Assembly (NCBI RefSeq): GCF_001761385.1
Contig: NZ_CP017476.1
Location: 124,001-188,000 of the forward strand
Length of the DNA: 64,000 nucleotides
Source of the DNA: Hydrogenophaga crassostreae
GTDB lineage: Bacteria; Pseudomonadota; Gammaproteobacteria; Burkholderiales; Burkholderiaceae_C
Direction: 5' to 3'
The position numbers and the translations under genes are program-made. The notes under the pieces are model-generated. The model was given only the letters and a program-made list of their open reading frames with translations. It was not told the DNA's origin and made no database searches. Of the stretch, positions 34,299 to 42,890 are shown piece by piece (the first letter of the stretch is position 1; each line of letters begins with the position of its first letter).

Positions 34299-35723
34299 TT
34301 AAAGCGTGAAAATCTTGCCTGGGTTCAGGATGTTGTGGGGGTCAAGTGCGCGCTTGATGGCGCGCATCATGTCAACGCCGCCGCTGCCGGTTTCGGTCAG
34401 CAAGAAGTCCATCTTGTGCAGGCCCACGCCGTGTTCCCCGGTGCAGGTGCCGCCGAGCGTCAAGGCGCGGCTGACCAGTTGGTGGTTGAGTGCTTCCGCG
34501 ACCCGGCGCTCTTCGCCGTTGTCGGGATCGATCAGGTAGCCGAAGTGGAAATTGCCGTCACCCACGTGGCCAACCAGGAAATAGGGCAGCCCTGACGCAT
34601 CGGCTTCGCTCACCGAGTCAAGCAGGCAATCGGCCAGTTTGCTGATGGGAACGCAGGTGTCGGTCGAGATCGCGCGGCAACCGGGTTTGCTCTGGATGGC
34701 TGCGAAATAGGCGTTGTGCCGAGCGGTCCACAAACGGGTTCGCTCTTCGGGGGTGGTGGCCCATTCAAATGCATGGCCTTCGAATTCGTCGGCGATTTCC
34801 TGCACGGTCTCGGCTTGCTCCTTGACGCTGGCGGGAGAGCCGTGAAATTCCATCAACAGCATGTGTTCTTCACGCAGGCCGAGCTTGCTGTGGGTGTTGA
34901 CCATGCGCACCGTGCCGGCGTCGATGAGCTCGCACCGGGCGATCGGAATGCCCATCTGAATGACCTGGATCACGCAGCGAACCGCCGCTTCAATGGTGGG
35001 GAACGAGCAGGTGGCAGCCGAGATGCCTTCGGGCAGAGGGTAAAGCTTGAGTGTGAGCTCGGTCATCACGCCCAGCGTGCCTTCGCTGCCCACCATCAGG
35101 CGGGTCAGGTCGTAGCCAGCGCTGCTCTTGCGCGCCCGGGTCCCAGTGCGAATGACTTCGCCGCTCGCTGTGACCACCTCGAGCGCCAGCACGTTCTCGC
35201 GCATGGTGCCGTAGCGCACGGCGTTGGTGCCCGAAGCGCGCGTGGCAGCCATGCCGCCCAGCGAAGCGTCGGCACCCGGATCGATGGGGAAAAACAGACC
35301 TTCGCTCTTGACGGCATCGTTCAGGGCCTTGCGCGTAACGCCCGGTTGCACCGTGACGGTCAGGTCCTCGGCATTGATGGACACGATCTGGTTCATGCGG
35401 CCCAGATCAATGCTGATACCCCCTTGAATGGCAAGCAAATGGCCTTCCAGAGAAGACCCCACACCGAAGGGAATCACCGGGGCTTTGTGCCGTGCCGCCA
35501 AGGCCACGGCATCGGCCACGTCCTGCGTGGATTCGGCGAACACCACGGCTGAGGGGGGCGGCAGGGAAAAGGCCGATTCATCACGCCCGTGCTGTTCACG
35601 AACGGCCATCGCTTGTGAATACTGAGCGCCAAAACGGGTCTGTAGTGCGGTCAGCAATGCTTCGGGTATGGCGCGCTGAGCGAGTTCTGGCACCCAATGG
35701 GTGGGGTGGGCTGGGGCATTCAT
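34299..35723 (-). CDS. FAD-linked oxidase, D-lactate dehydrogenase (cytochrome) type
   Basis: 474-residue flavoprotein. FAD-binding part: PVIPFGVGSSLEGHLLAIQGGISIDLGRMN, FFPIDPGADASLGGMAATRASGTNAVRYGTMREN and LMVGSEGTLGVMTELTLKL. C-terminal oxidase part: HVGDGNFHFGYLIDP and GGTCTGEHGVGLHKMDFL. The GSSLEGH motif and length fit the Dld/LDHD group, which oxidises D-lactate to pyruvate and passes electrons to the chain. It is distinct from the GlcD-like gene at 17690. Other D-2-hydroxyacids are possible substrates. Confidence 0.87.
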   Translation of the reverse strand: MNAPAHPTHWVPELAQRAIPEALLTALQTRFGAQYSQAMAVREQHGRDESAFSLPPPSAVVFAESTQDVADAVALAARHKAPVIPFGVGSSLEGHLLAIQGGISIDLGRMNQIVSINAEDLTVTVQPGVTRKALNDAVKSEGLFFPIDPGADASLGGMAATRASGTNAVRYGTMRENVLALEVVTASGEVIRTGTRARKSSAGYDLTRLMVGSEGTLGVMTELTLKLYPLPEGISAATCSFPTIEAAVRCVIQVIQMGIPIARCELIDAGTVRMVNTHSKLGLREEHMLLMEFHGSPASVKEQAETVQEIADEFEGHAFEWATTPEERTRLWTARHNAYFAAIQSKPGCRAISTDTCVPISKLADCLLDSVSEADASGLPYFLVGHVGDGNFHFGYLIDPDNGEERRVAEALNHQLVSRALTLGGTCTGEHGVGLHKMDFLLTETGSGGVDMMRAIKRALDPHNILNPGKIFTL

Positions 35724-35805
35724 GGGCGTCTCCTGTCTGGGCCTTGTCTTGTCGGGCCAGTGTACCGCCGGCCCGGCTTCTTGGCTTGAACGCCCCTGGG
35801 AGAAC

Positions 35806-36117
35806 CTATTTTTTGGCTGGTGCCATGGAGGCCATGAATTCGGCTTCCGAAACCCGCCCGTCGCCATCGCCGTCCACCTCCGAGAAACGCTCGGCCAATG
35901 CGGGGATGGCTTTGGCCTCTTCCGCGTTCAAGGCCTTGTCGGCATCGTTGTCGGCCTGGGAGAACAAGGCCACCAGAACGCTGTCGTTGTTCACAGGGAC
36001 GGCGGTGCTCTGGGCCCACGTGGCGCCCGTGATGCCCAGGGTAAGGACCGCGAACAGCACCAGACTGCGGTTGTCGAATTGGGTGTTGGTGTCGCGAATG
36101 GACAGGCGTTTGATCAT
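35806..36117 (-). CDS. Small EF-hand protein
   Basis: 103 residues with one N-terminal hydrophobic signal segment (about 19-35, SLVLFAVLTLGITGATWA, likely cut before QSTAV) and an EF-hand pair: a weak loop in ADNDADKALNAEE and a canonical loop DGDGDGRVSEAE. Exported EF-hand proteins of this kind are common in betaproteobacteria and may buffer or sense calcium. ATG 36117 follows AAGGAG. Confidence 0.8.
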   Translation of the reverse strand: MIKRLSIRDTNTQFDNRSLVLFAVLTLGITGATWAQSTAVPVNNDSVLVALFSQADNDADKALNAEEAKAIPALAERFSEVDGDGDGRVSEAEFMASMAPAKK

Positions 36118-36255
36118 GCGAAGGCTCCTTGAATTTGAATAACCCAATCAATGTGGGGTTACGCATTTCATAGTGACCAGCGCGGTAAAGCCAGTGCTTT
36201 TGCCACCTGTTGCTCGCGTGACAGCTTGCTTGCCAGAGTCACACAAATGAGCTCT

Positions 36256-36283
36256 TTGTTACGTGTTGTGATTCACGCACAAT
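36256..36283 (+). promoter_or_regulatory. Possible sigma-70 promoter for the adenosyltransferase gene
   Basis: TTGTTA (36256-36261) and CACAAT (36278-36283) are spaced 16 bp, about 43 bp before the ATG at 36327. The rest of the 36118-36326 gap holds no other signal I can name; I looked for a B12-riboswitch box and found none. Confidence 0.3.
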
Positions 36284-36326
36284 GGGCGCCAGTTCATTCT
36301 TTTCCTAAATGCACGCGAGGATCTTC

Positions 36327-36908
36327 ATGGGAAACCGCCTCTCTCAAATCGCCACCCGCACGGGTGATGCCGGTACCACTGGCTTGGGTGACAACACCCG
36401 CGTCTCCAAAAACAGCTTGCGTGTTCACGCCATGGGCGATGTGGACGAGCTCAATTCCCACATTGGTGTGCTGCTCTGCGAAGACATGGCCGACGAGATT
36501 CGAGACCTGCTGGTCGAGATCCAGCACCAGTTGTTCAACCTCGGCGGCGAGCTGTCGATCCCGGGTTTCAACTTGCTCAAGGACGAAGCCGTGCTGGCGC
36601 TGGACGAAGCGCTGGCGATGCACAACGAGGCCTTGCCCCGCTTGAAGGAGTTCATCTTGCCGGCAGGCAACCGGGCCGCATCACAGGCCCATGTGTGCCG
36701 CACGGTGGCGCGTCGCGCCGAGCGCGCCGTGGTTGCGCTCGGCGGAGAGGAGCCCATCGGGGAGGCGCCGCGCCAGTACCTCAACCGCCTGAGCGATCTC
36801 ATGTTTGTGCTCTCGCGCGTGCTCAACCGCATGAACGGTGGCGACGACGTTTACTGGAAAAGCGAGCGCATGAATGGTGGCGGCACGGGCGAGGACGCCG
36901 CTTCATGA
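36327..36908 (+). CDS. Cob(I)alamin adenosyltransferase, PduO type
   Basis: 193-residue ATP:cob(I)alamin adenosyltransferase (EutT/PduO family, also called CobO-type in pipelines) that makes adenosylcobalamin. Signatures are ATRTGDAGTTGLGDNTRVSKNSLRVHAMGDVDELNSHIG near the N-terminus and FILPAGNRAASQAHVCRTVARRAERAVV with the conserved RxxxRR helix, then YLNRLSDLMFVLSRVLNR. It is followed with a 4-bp overlap by a small exported-protein gene. No other cobalamin gene is near. Confidence 0.94.
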   Translation: MGNRLSQIATRTGDAGTTGLGDNTRVSKNSLRVHAMGDVDELNSHIGVLLCEDMADEIRDLLVEIQHQLFNLGGELSIPGFNLLKDEAVLALDEALAMHNEALPRLKEFILPAGNRAASQAHVCRTVARRAERAVVALGGEEPIGEAPRQYLNRLSDLMFVLSRVLNRMNGGDDVYWKSERMNGGGTGEDAAS

Positions 36909-37276
36909 CTCCGCGCGCCTGGGGCGCCGGGTCGTCGTTGGGCGTGCTGGCCCTGACAGGTGCTTCGCTGGCCTGGGGTGGTACCGCGGCCGTCGCGCAA
37001 GAAAAGGAACAGGTCACGGTCCTGCGCTGCGAGCCGGTTTATTTGCCGGCGCGCGAGACCTGGGCTCGTGAGGTCGAGCTGGTTGGCCGCGAGGGCCGGC
37101 TGAGCCAGGTGCGCATCGATGGCCAGGCGGTGTACACCTTCTCGGTGCACGATACGACCGTACTGACCTCGCAAGACAATGAGCGCATCCAGATCGATTT
37201 TGCCGCGCGCACCTGGCGCAGCGATTTTCGGGGCCTGGCCAGTGGGCAGGGGCGCTGCGAACTCGCCGAGCCCTGA
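36905..37276 (+). CDS. Exported hypothetical protein
   Basis: 123 residues with a signal peptide (hydrophobic about 10-30, likely cut near AVA before QEKEQV). The mature part, about 92 residues, has VTVLRCEPVYLPARETWAREVELV, VYTFSVHDTTVLTSQDNERIQIDF and CELAEP; two cysteines may form a disulfide. It overlaps the adenosyltransferase gene by ATGA. I do not recognise a named family. Confidence 0.7.
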   Translation: MTPRAWGAGSSLGVLALTGASLAWGGTAAVAQEKEQVTVLRCEPVYLPARETWAREVELVGREGRLSQVRIDGQAVYTFSVHDTTVLTSQDNERIQIDFAARTWRSDFRGLASGQGRCELAEP

Positions 37277-37317
37277 GCCCATTCGCCGGGCCAGGGTTCG
37301 GGCCTGTCGTCTCAGAT

Positions 37318-38364
37318 TCAGTGGTTGCCCGGCACCACCAGCCGGTGGCGCAACTGGTCGGCCACCACCGCGACGATCAGCAAGACCCCCAGCACCACCA
37401 TCTGCAAGTAGGAGCCCACACTGGCCAGGTTCATGCCGTTTTGCACCAGCCCGATGAAGATCGCGCCCATGACCACATTGGGTACCCGGCCCATGCCGCC
37501 GCGCAGGCTCACGCCGGCGATCACGCAAGCGGCGATGGACTCCAGCGCCACCGAACCGCCCAGGTTGGCCTCACCGGTTTCCACCCGGGCGGTCAGCAGC
37601 AGGCCGCTGATGGCGGCGAAACCGGCGCACAGCAGGTAGGCCAGCAACAAAACCCGACGGGTGTTGATGCCCGAGAGGGCCGATGCCTTGGCGTTGCCGC
37701 CCACGGCGAGCAGGTGGGTGCCAATGGGTGTGCGGCTCATCAGCAACGCCATGCCGATCGCGCACACCGCGGTCACCAGAATGGGCACCGGCACACCGAG
37801 CAGGTTGCCGTAGCCGAAGAGGTCGCTGAATTCGGGCGGCAGACCCGAAACCGGCACACCGCCCGTGAGGTACAGCGCTGCGCCGAAGCCGATGGATTGC
37901 ACCCCCAGCGTGACGATGAAGGGCGATACCCCGAAGATGGCCACGCCCACGCCGTTGACCAGGCCCACGCTCAGACCGGCCAGCATGCCGCAGACACAGC
38001 CGCCGATGATGACCAGCCAGGCCGCGTCGGGCAGCGCCGCGCCCAGGTGCTGCATGGCCAGGGCCGAGACCACCGAGGTCAGGGCCATGACCGTGCCCAC
38101 CGACAGGTCAAAGCCGCCGGTCACCAGCGCCAGCATCTGGCCCAGCGACACCAGGATCAGGTAGACCGACTGGCGCAGCAGGTTGACCAGGTTTTGCACC
38201 GTGAGGAACTGGTCCGACATCAGGCTGAAGACGACAAAGGCGCCGGCCAGCATGAAGGGCAACACGCCAAGGCGCACGAACACATCGCGCAGGACGCCGA
38301 GCAGCCGGGCGGGGGCATTGGGAACGGGGAGGGATGCGGGGTTCATGGAGGTCACAGGGTTCAT
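37318..38364 (-). CDS. ABC importer permease, RbsC/sugar type
   Basis: 348-residue inner-membrane permease of the branched-chain/ribose (BPD_transp_2) group with about nine to ten helices. SLGQMLALVTGGFDLSVGTVMAL, GISPFIVTLG-like GVSPFIVTLGVQSIG, GGNAKASALSGINTRRV (the EAA-like cytoplasmic loop) and ACVIAGVSLRGGMGRVPNVVMGAIFIGLVQNGMNL mark the family. It overlaps the ATPase gene by 4 bp and ends the eight-gene unit. Its substrate is probably that of the Pxp-type carboxylase genes upstream rather than a sugar. Confidence 0.9.
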   Translation of the reverse strand: MNPVTSMNPASLPVPNAPARLLGVLRDVFVRLGVLPFMLAGAFVVFSLMSDQFLTVQNLVNLLRQSVYLILVSLGQMLALVTGGFDLSVGTVMALTSVVSALAMQHLGAALPDAAWLVIIGGCVCGMLAGLSVGLVNGVGVAIFGVSPFIVTLGVQSIGFGAALYLTGGVPVSGLPPEFSDLFGYGNLLGVPVPILVTAVCAIGMALLMSRTPIGTHLLAVGGNAKASALSGINTRRVLLLAYLLCAGFAAISGLLLTARVETGEANLGGSVALESIAACVIAGVSLRGGMGRVPNVVMGAIFIGLVQNGMNLASVGSYLQMVVLGVLLIVAVVADQLRHRLVVPGNH

Positions 38365-39872
38365 GGGTTGCTTTCGCCGGCACCGAAAAAGAGGTTGAGA
38401 ACAGCGGATTCGTTGATGTCCTGGCCAGCCAGTTCACCGGCAATCTCACCGTGGCGCATCACGTAGAGGCGGTGGCTCAGGTGCAACACCTCGGGCAGGT
38501 CGGATGAAATCACCACCACTGCGGCGCCGCCTTCGCAGAGTTTCTGGATCACCTGGTACAGCGCGCTGCGGGTGCCGATGTCCACGCCGACCGTGGGCTC
38601 GTCGAACACATACAGATCGGCCTGGCGCGTCATGCCTTTGCCAAACAGCACCTTTTGCTGGTTGCCGCCCGAGAGCAGTGACACCGGCTTGTGCAGGTTG
38701 CGCGGCACCAGCTCGACCTGCTCGGCCGCTTGCTCGCTGAGCCGCCGGCCCAGTTGCCGCCGAAGCCAGCCGCCGCGCGATCTCAGCGGGCCGCTGAGGA
38801 TGGGCAGTGTGATGTTGGCCTGCGAGGTGAATCCCAGCACCAGGCCTTCGCCCTTGCGATCGGGCGGCAGATAGAAAAAGCCGTTGTCGAGCATCTGGCG
38901 CACGGTGGCGCCGGTGCGCGTCTGGCCTTTGAAAACGACCTGACCGGCGCTCACGCGGTCCAGGCCGTAGATGGCGCGAAACAGCTCCGACTTGCCACAA
39001 CCCACCAGGCCGGCCAGCCCGACCACTTCGCCGCGGCGCACACGAAGTCCGGCGCTGCGCACACCGTTGGGTGAACTCAGCCCGTTGACTTCCAGCACCA
39101 CCTCACCCGGCTGGTGGGCGATTCGGGGGTAGATTTTTTCGATCGAGCGCCCGCTCATCAATTCGATCAGCTGGTCGTGGGTCACCGCGCTGGCGTCGAC
39201 CGTGGTGATGCGTTTGCCGTCGCGCAGGACGGTGATGCGGTCGGCGATCTGGGTGATCTCCTGCATGCGGTGGGAGATGTAGATGATGCCCACGCCCTGG
39301 GCCTTGAGACGACCCACCAGCTCAAACAGGCGTTGCGCCTCCTTGTCGGTCAGTGAGGCCGTGGGCTCGTCGAGGATGAGCACAGAGACCTTGCCGCGCA
39401 GGCCCTTGGCGATCTCCACCATCTGTTGCTGCGCCCGCGTCAGGCCCGAGACCAGCGCGTTTTCATCGATGTCAAAACCGAGGTCGGCGAGCATGTCGCG
39501 CGCACGCTGCCTGACGGCGGCGCGGTCCAGCAGGCCATGGCGCGCCGGCTCGTCGCCCAGGCTCAGGTTCTGCGCCACCGTCAGTGTGGGGATCAGGGAA
39601 AACTCCTGAAACACCGCGCTGATGCCGCGAAGCCGTGCCTCGTGCACGCTCGGCAGTTGCACGCTTTCGCCGTGGATGCGGATCTCGCCGCTGGTGGGCG
39701 TGTTGGCGCCCGCCAGCAGCGAGATCAGCGTGGACTTGCCGGCCCCGTTTTCCCCGAACAACACGTGCACCTCACCCGATCGCAATTCGAAGTCCACTCC
39801 GTCGAGGGCCAGGACGCCCGGGTAGTGCTTGCTCAGCGCAACGGTTTGCAGCAGGACAGGTTCGGCATGCAT
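38361..39872 (-). CDS. ABC importer ATPase with two nucleotide-binding domains, RbsA type
   Basis: 503-residue tandem ATPase of the sugar-import class. The first half has Walker A GENGAGKS, LTRAQQQMVEIAKGL (signature-like) and Walker B SVLILDEPTASL. The second half has the degenerate loop GLVGCGKSE, SLLSGGNQQKVLFGKGM and YVFDEPTVGVDIGTRSALYQVI. The two-domain layout and the SGGNQQKV motif are typical of RbsA/MglA. It lies 14 bp behind the binding-protein gene. Confidence 0.92.
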   Translation of the reverse strand: MHAEPVLLQTVALSKHYPGVLALDGVDFELRSGEVHVLFGENGAGKSTLISLLAGANTPTSGEIRIHGESVQLPSVHEARLRGISAVFQEFSLIPTLTVAQNLSLGDEPARHGLLDRAAVRQRARDMLADLGFDIDENALVSGLTRAQQQMVEIAKGLRGKVSVLILDEPTASLTDKEAQRLFELVGRLKAQGVGIIYISHRMQEITQIADRITVLRDGKRITTVDASAVTHDQLIELMSGRSIEKIYPRIAHQPGEVVLEVNGLSSPNGVRSAGLRVRRGEVVGLAGLVGCGKSELFRAIYGLDRVSAGQVVFKGQTRTGATVRQMLDNGFFYLPPDRKGEGLVLGFTSQANITLPILSGPLRSRGGWLRRQLGRRLSEQAAEQVELVPRNLHKPVSLLSGGNQQKVLFGKGMTRQADLYVFDEPTVGVDIGTRSALYQVIQKLCEGGAAVVVISSDLPEVLHLSHRLYVMRHGEIAGELAGQDINESAVLNLFFGAGESNP

Positions 39873-39885
39873 GGACGCGGCCTCT

Positions 39886-40968
39886 TCACTTCACGTCAAA
39901 GACGGGGCGGAAATTGGCCGGCGGCAGGATGTCGGTCAGCTTCACGGTCTTGATGTTGCTGCTGTCGACCACAAAGATCTTCGGCCCCACGTGCTTGCTG
40001 ACTTCCTTGCCTTCCAGCAGGCGCACGGCCTGGTCGATGGCGATGCGGCCCTGGATCACCATGGAGTCGGCCGGGGCGGCGATGATGCGGCCGCGCTGTA
40101 TGCCTTCGTAGACGCCGGGCGTCATGTAGAAGGACAGGATCTGCACCTTCTTGGTCAGGTCGCGTGCCCGCAGGATGCTGGTGGCGGCTTCGGCGGTGAC
40201 GGCGGTGCCGGCCACGTAGGTGATGTCCGGGTTGGCCTGCAACACGTCTTCGACCAGCTTGGACTGGGCTTCCTTGCCGGTGTCACCGTACTTGGGGTCG
40301 AGCGCCTGCACCGAGCTGCCCTTGATCGCGTCCATGAAACCCTGGTGCGCCGCTTCCACCCAGGCCGCACCGGCCGGGCCGGGGAACCAGCCGACCTTCA
40401 CGGCGGGCGAACCGGCCGGGTGTTTCTTGGCCAGGTACTCGCCGGTGGACTGGCCCATGGTGTAGAACGACACCAGCGACTTGGCCGATACGTCGGGCGA
40501 GTTGATGCCGTTGACCAGGTCGATCACCGGCACTTTTTTGGCCGCCACGGTCTTGATCACGTTGGCCAGGCCGTCGCCGGAAATGGCGCCGATCACCACC
40601 GCGTCTGCGCCCCGCGCCACGCAGTCTTCGATCTGGGAAATCTGCTTGGACAGGTTGGTGTAGCCGCCAGCGTCCGCCAGCTTCATGCTCACGCCCAGGC
40701 GCTTGGCCTCGTCGGCCACGCCGTAGTCCACACCCAGCCAGTAGGCGTCTTTCATGTGCGGGAAGGACACGCAGATGTCCCACTTCTTGCTCGCCTTGGC
40801 CAGTGGCGTGTAGTCGATCGGCACCTTCTTGCCGTCGGCGGCAAACGCCGGCTCGGTGGCCTCGGCCTTGTAGGGAAACCAGTCAGCCGCGCTGGCAGCG
40901 CCGTGCCACAGCATGGCCGCTGCCAGAGAACCGACGATCAGGGAGACGCGCGCAGATGAGCCGTTCAT
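39886..40968 (-). CDS. Periplasmic substrate-binding protein, TorT-like
   Basis: 360 residues with a signal peptide (about 1-27, AASA before ADWFPY). The mature protein starts WFPYKAEATEPAF and has WDICVSFPHMKDAYWLGVDYGVADEAKRLGV, QIEDCVARGADAVVIGAISGDGL and the Peripla_BP_4 fold. The start and the conserved PYK/WDICV segments recall TorT of TMAO sensing, yet here it sits in an Rbs-type ABC operon. ATG 40968 follows TAGGAG. It probably feeds the downstream permease and ATPase with the substrate of the PxpABC/biotin genes. Confidence 0.85.
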   Translation of the reverse strand: MNGSSARVSLIVGSLAAAMLWHGAASAADWFPYKAEATEPAFAADGKKVPIDYTPLAKASKKWDICVSFPHMKDAYWLGVDYGVADEAKRLGVSMKLADAGGYTNLSKQISQIEDCVARGADAVVIGAISGDGLANVIKTVAAKKVPVIDLVNGINSPDVSAKSLVSFYTMGQSTGEYLAKKHPAGSPAVKVGWFPGPAGAAWVEAAHQGFMDAIKGSSVQALDPKYGDTGKEAQSKLVEDVLQANPDITYVAGTAVTAEAATSILRARDLTKKVQILSFYMTPGVYEGIQRGRIIAAPADSMVIQGRIAIDQAVRLLEGKEVSKHVGPKIFVVDSSNIKTVKLTDILPPANFRPVFDVK

Positions 40969-41026
40969 GATGAACTCCTAGGGGTTGGGAAAGGGAAAAG
41001 AAAAAGGGTTTGCAGGCGGCTGGCGC

Positions 41027-42004
41027 TCAGGGCGCCAGGGCCGCCCGCATCGCATCGAGGCGTTGTTTGCGTTCGGCGCGTGCGGCCAGGGCCTGCGCCA
41101 TGTCGACGGCGACGAATTGCGCCTTGTGGTTGGGCTGCATCTGGGCCACGCGGTCCATGTCGGCGCTGATGACGGCGCCGATGGTGGCGTAGCCGCCGCC
41201 CGAAACCGCATCGCGCTGCAGGATGATGGGCTCGCGCCCGCCGGGCACCTGGATGGAGCCGTAGGGGTAGCCGGCGTCCACGATGTTGGACGGGTCGTCG
41301 CCCGCGCCGAAGGGCGGCGTGCGCGGCAGGAATTCCAGGGCCGTGCCGCCTTTGTAGCGGTAACCGATGCGGTCGGCCTCAGAGGCCACGGTCCAGGTTT
41401 CTTCAAAGAACCGCTTGCCCGAAGCTTCCTGCAAGCGGTGGAAATACAGACCGGGCAACACACGCAACGGGATGTCTTTGGCCAAAGCGGGTCGGCCGAC
41501 GTCGGGTGCGGTCTGACCGGCTCTGGCATGGGCCGACGGCGTGCCCACCGGCAGCTTGTCGCCGGCCAGCAGTTTGCGGCCTTCAAAGCCACCGAAGGCG
41601 CCCAGGCCGTAGGTGGACCGGCTGCCCAGCATCACCGGCACGTCGATACCACCGGCGACGGCGATGAAGCTGCGCGCGCCCAGTTTCATGAACCCAAAAG
41701 TCAGCGTGTCGCCGGCCTGCACCGCGATCGACTGGTTGCCAGGCACCTCCTGCCCGTTGACCTTCACCGCAGCCTGTGCGCCGGTGACAGCGATCAGGGC
41801 GGGCGCGTCGAAGCGCAGTTCGGGGCCCATCAGCGTGCATTCGATGACGGCGGCGCCTTCGTCGTTGCCCACCAGCAGGTTGGCCAGCAGGTAGCTTTCC
41901 TGGTCGAGGGCGCCGGAGAGGGGAATGCCCAGGTGGTAGTAGCCGGGGCGGCCCGCGTCCTGGACGCTGGTTGCGAGGCCGGGCTTGATCACTTCAATTG
42001 CCAT
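41027..42004 (-). CDS. pxpC: PxpC/KipA-type subunit, biotin-dependent carboxyltransferase domain
   Basis: 325 residues of the KipA/AHS2 family (C-terminal half of the urea carboxylase carboxyltransferase). Landmarks are IKPGLATSVQDAGRPGYYHLGIPLSGALDQESYLLANLLVGN, ALIAVTGAQAAVKVNGQEV, FIAVAGGIDVPVMLGSRSTYGLGAFGGFEGRKL and QRDAVSGGGYATIGAVISADMDRVAQMQPN. In simple 5-oxoprolinase this subunit works with PxpA and PxpB and no biotin; here a biotin carboxylase and carrier lie in the same operon. It overlaps pxpB by 11 bp. Confidence 0.9.
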   Translation of the reverse strand: MAIEVIKPGLATSVQDAGRPGYYHLGIPLSGALDQESYLLANLLVGNDEGAAVIECTLMGPELRFDAPALIAVTGAQAAVKVNGQEVPGNQSIAVQAGDTLTFGFMKLGARSFIAVAGGIDVPVMLGSRSTYGLGAFGGFEGRKLLAGDKLPVGTPSAHARAGQTAPDVGRPALAKDIPLRVLPGLYFHRLQEASGKRFFEETWTVASEADRIGYRYKGGTALEFLPRTPPFGAGDDPSNIVDAGYPYGSIQVPGGREPIILQRDAVSGGGYATIGAVISADMDRVAQMQPNHKAQFVAVDMAQALAARAERKQRLDAMRAALAP

Positions 42005-42890
42005 GGAGCACCTTCAGCAGTTCTTGGTTGTAGCCGTCTGGATCGGCCATGAAGTCTTTCAGTGAGAAGGACACGGGCTTGATTTGCAGCGTGTAGTCAC
42101 CGGCCTCGACCTGTGCGATCTGGCGGTCGTACTCGGCGCGGTCGATGGGTTTCCACTTGACGATGTCGCCCGGCTGGAAGAACACCATCAGGTCCTTGAA
42201 GTACGACAGCTTTTGCGCCGGGTCGAAGATGGGCGCCGGTGTCACGCCGAACATCTGGTAACCGCCCGCGCCGCGCACCGAATACACGCAGCTGAAGCAG
42301 CCGCCGTAGCCCAGGGTTTGTTTGGGCGTGTCGGTGCGCGGGCTCAGGTACTTGGGCACCTCGATCTGGCGCGGTCGGTCAACCATCTGGTAGAGGAAGG
42401 GCAGTCCAGCGACAAAGCCCACCATGGAGACGAACCAGGGCGCGCTGGCGTGGGCGGTGATGAAGTCGTCGACGCTGTCGAAGCGGTTGATGCGCGCGGC
42501 GTATTCGATGTCGGTGCTGCCGGGGTCCTGGTGGCGTTCGCGAAAACGCATCAGGGTTTCGTGCGTCCAGGGGTCGTTGTAGAGCACCGGTATCTCGATG
42601 ATGCGCGTCTCCATCGACATGTCGTCTGCGCCCAGGCCGGACTCGAGTTCCACCAGGATGGAGAGCAGTTCTTCGGGTGCAACGATGTCGGGATCGAAGC
42701 GCACGAGATAGGCGGCGTTGGCCGGACAGATTTCGGTCACGCCTGGCACCGCGCGTTCGCGCAGCGCCTTGCAGATGGCCATGCCTTTGAAGAAGGCCGG
42801 CAGCGACATCTCTTCGCTGATTTCGACGAACAGGTGCTCGTCGCCGCCGAAGGTGTAGCGGGCCTGGCTGGGCAAAGTGGTTTCGTTCAT
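41994..42890 (-). CDS. pxpB: PxpB/KipI-type subunit, allophanate hydrolase subunit 1 domain
   Basis: 298 residues, longer than E. coli PxpB (about 218). The AHS1/KipI domain has YTFGGDEHLFVEISEEMSLPAF, EICPANAAYLVRFDP, VLYNDPWTHETLMRFRERHQDP, FVAGLPFLYQMVDRPRQIEVPK and CFSCVYSVRGAGGYQMFGVTPAP. The extra middle segment recalls the urea-carboxylase form. It overlaps the biotin carboxylase gene by 4 bp and pxpC by 11 bp, so the proteins are probably made together and form one complex. Confidence 0.9.
   Translation of the reverse strand: MNETTLPSQARYTFGGDEHLFVEISEEMSLPAFFKGMAICKALRERAVPGVTEICPANAAYLVRFDPDIVAPEELLSILVELESGLGADDMSMETRIIEIPVLYNDPWTHETLMRFRERHQDPGSTDIEYAARINRFDSVDDFITAHASAPWFVSMVGFVAGLPFLYQMVDRPRQIEVPKYLSPRTDTPKQTLGYGGCFSCVYSVRGAGGYQMFGVTPAPIFDPAQKLSYFKDLMVFFQPGDIVKWKPIDRAEYDRQIAQVEAGDYTLQIKPVSFSLKDFMADPDGYNQELLKVLHGN

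Noticed and set aside
36118..36326. A cobalamin riboswitch before the adenosyltransferase gene
   Set aside because: No B12-box-like sequence or suitable stem layout was found in the 209-bp gap.
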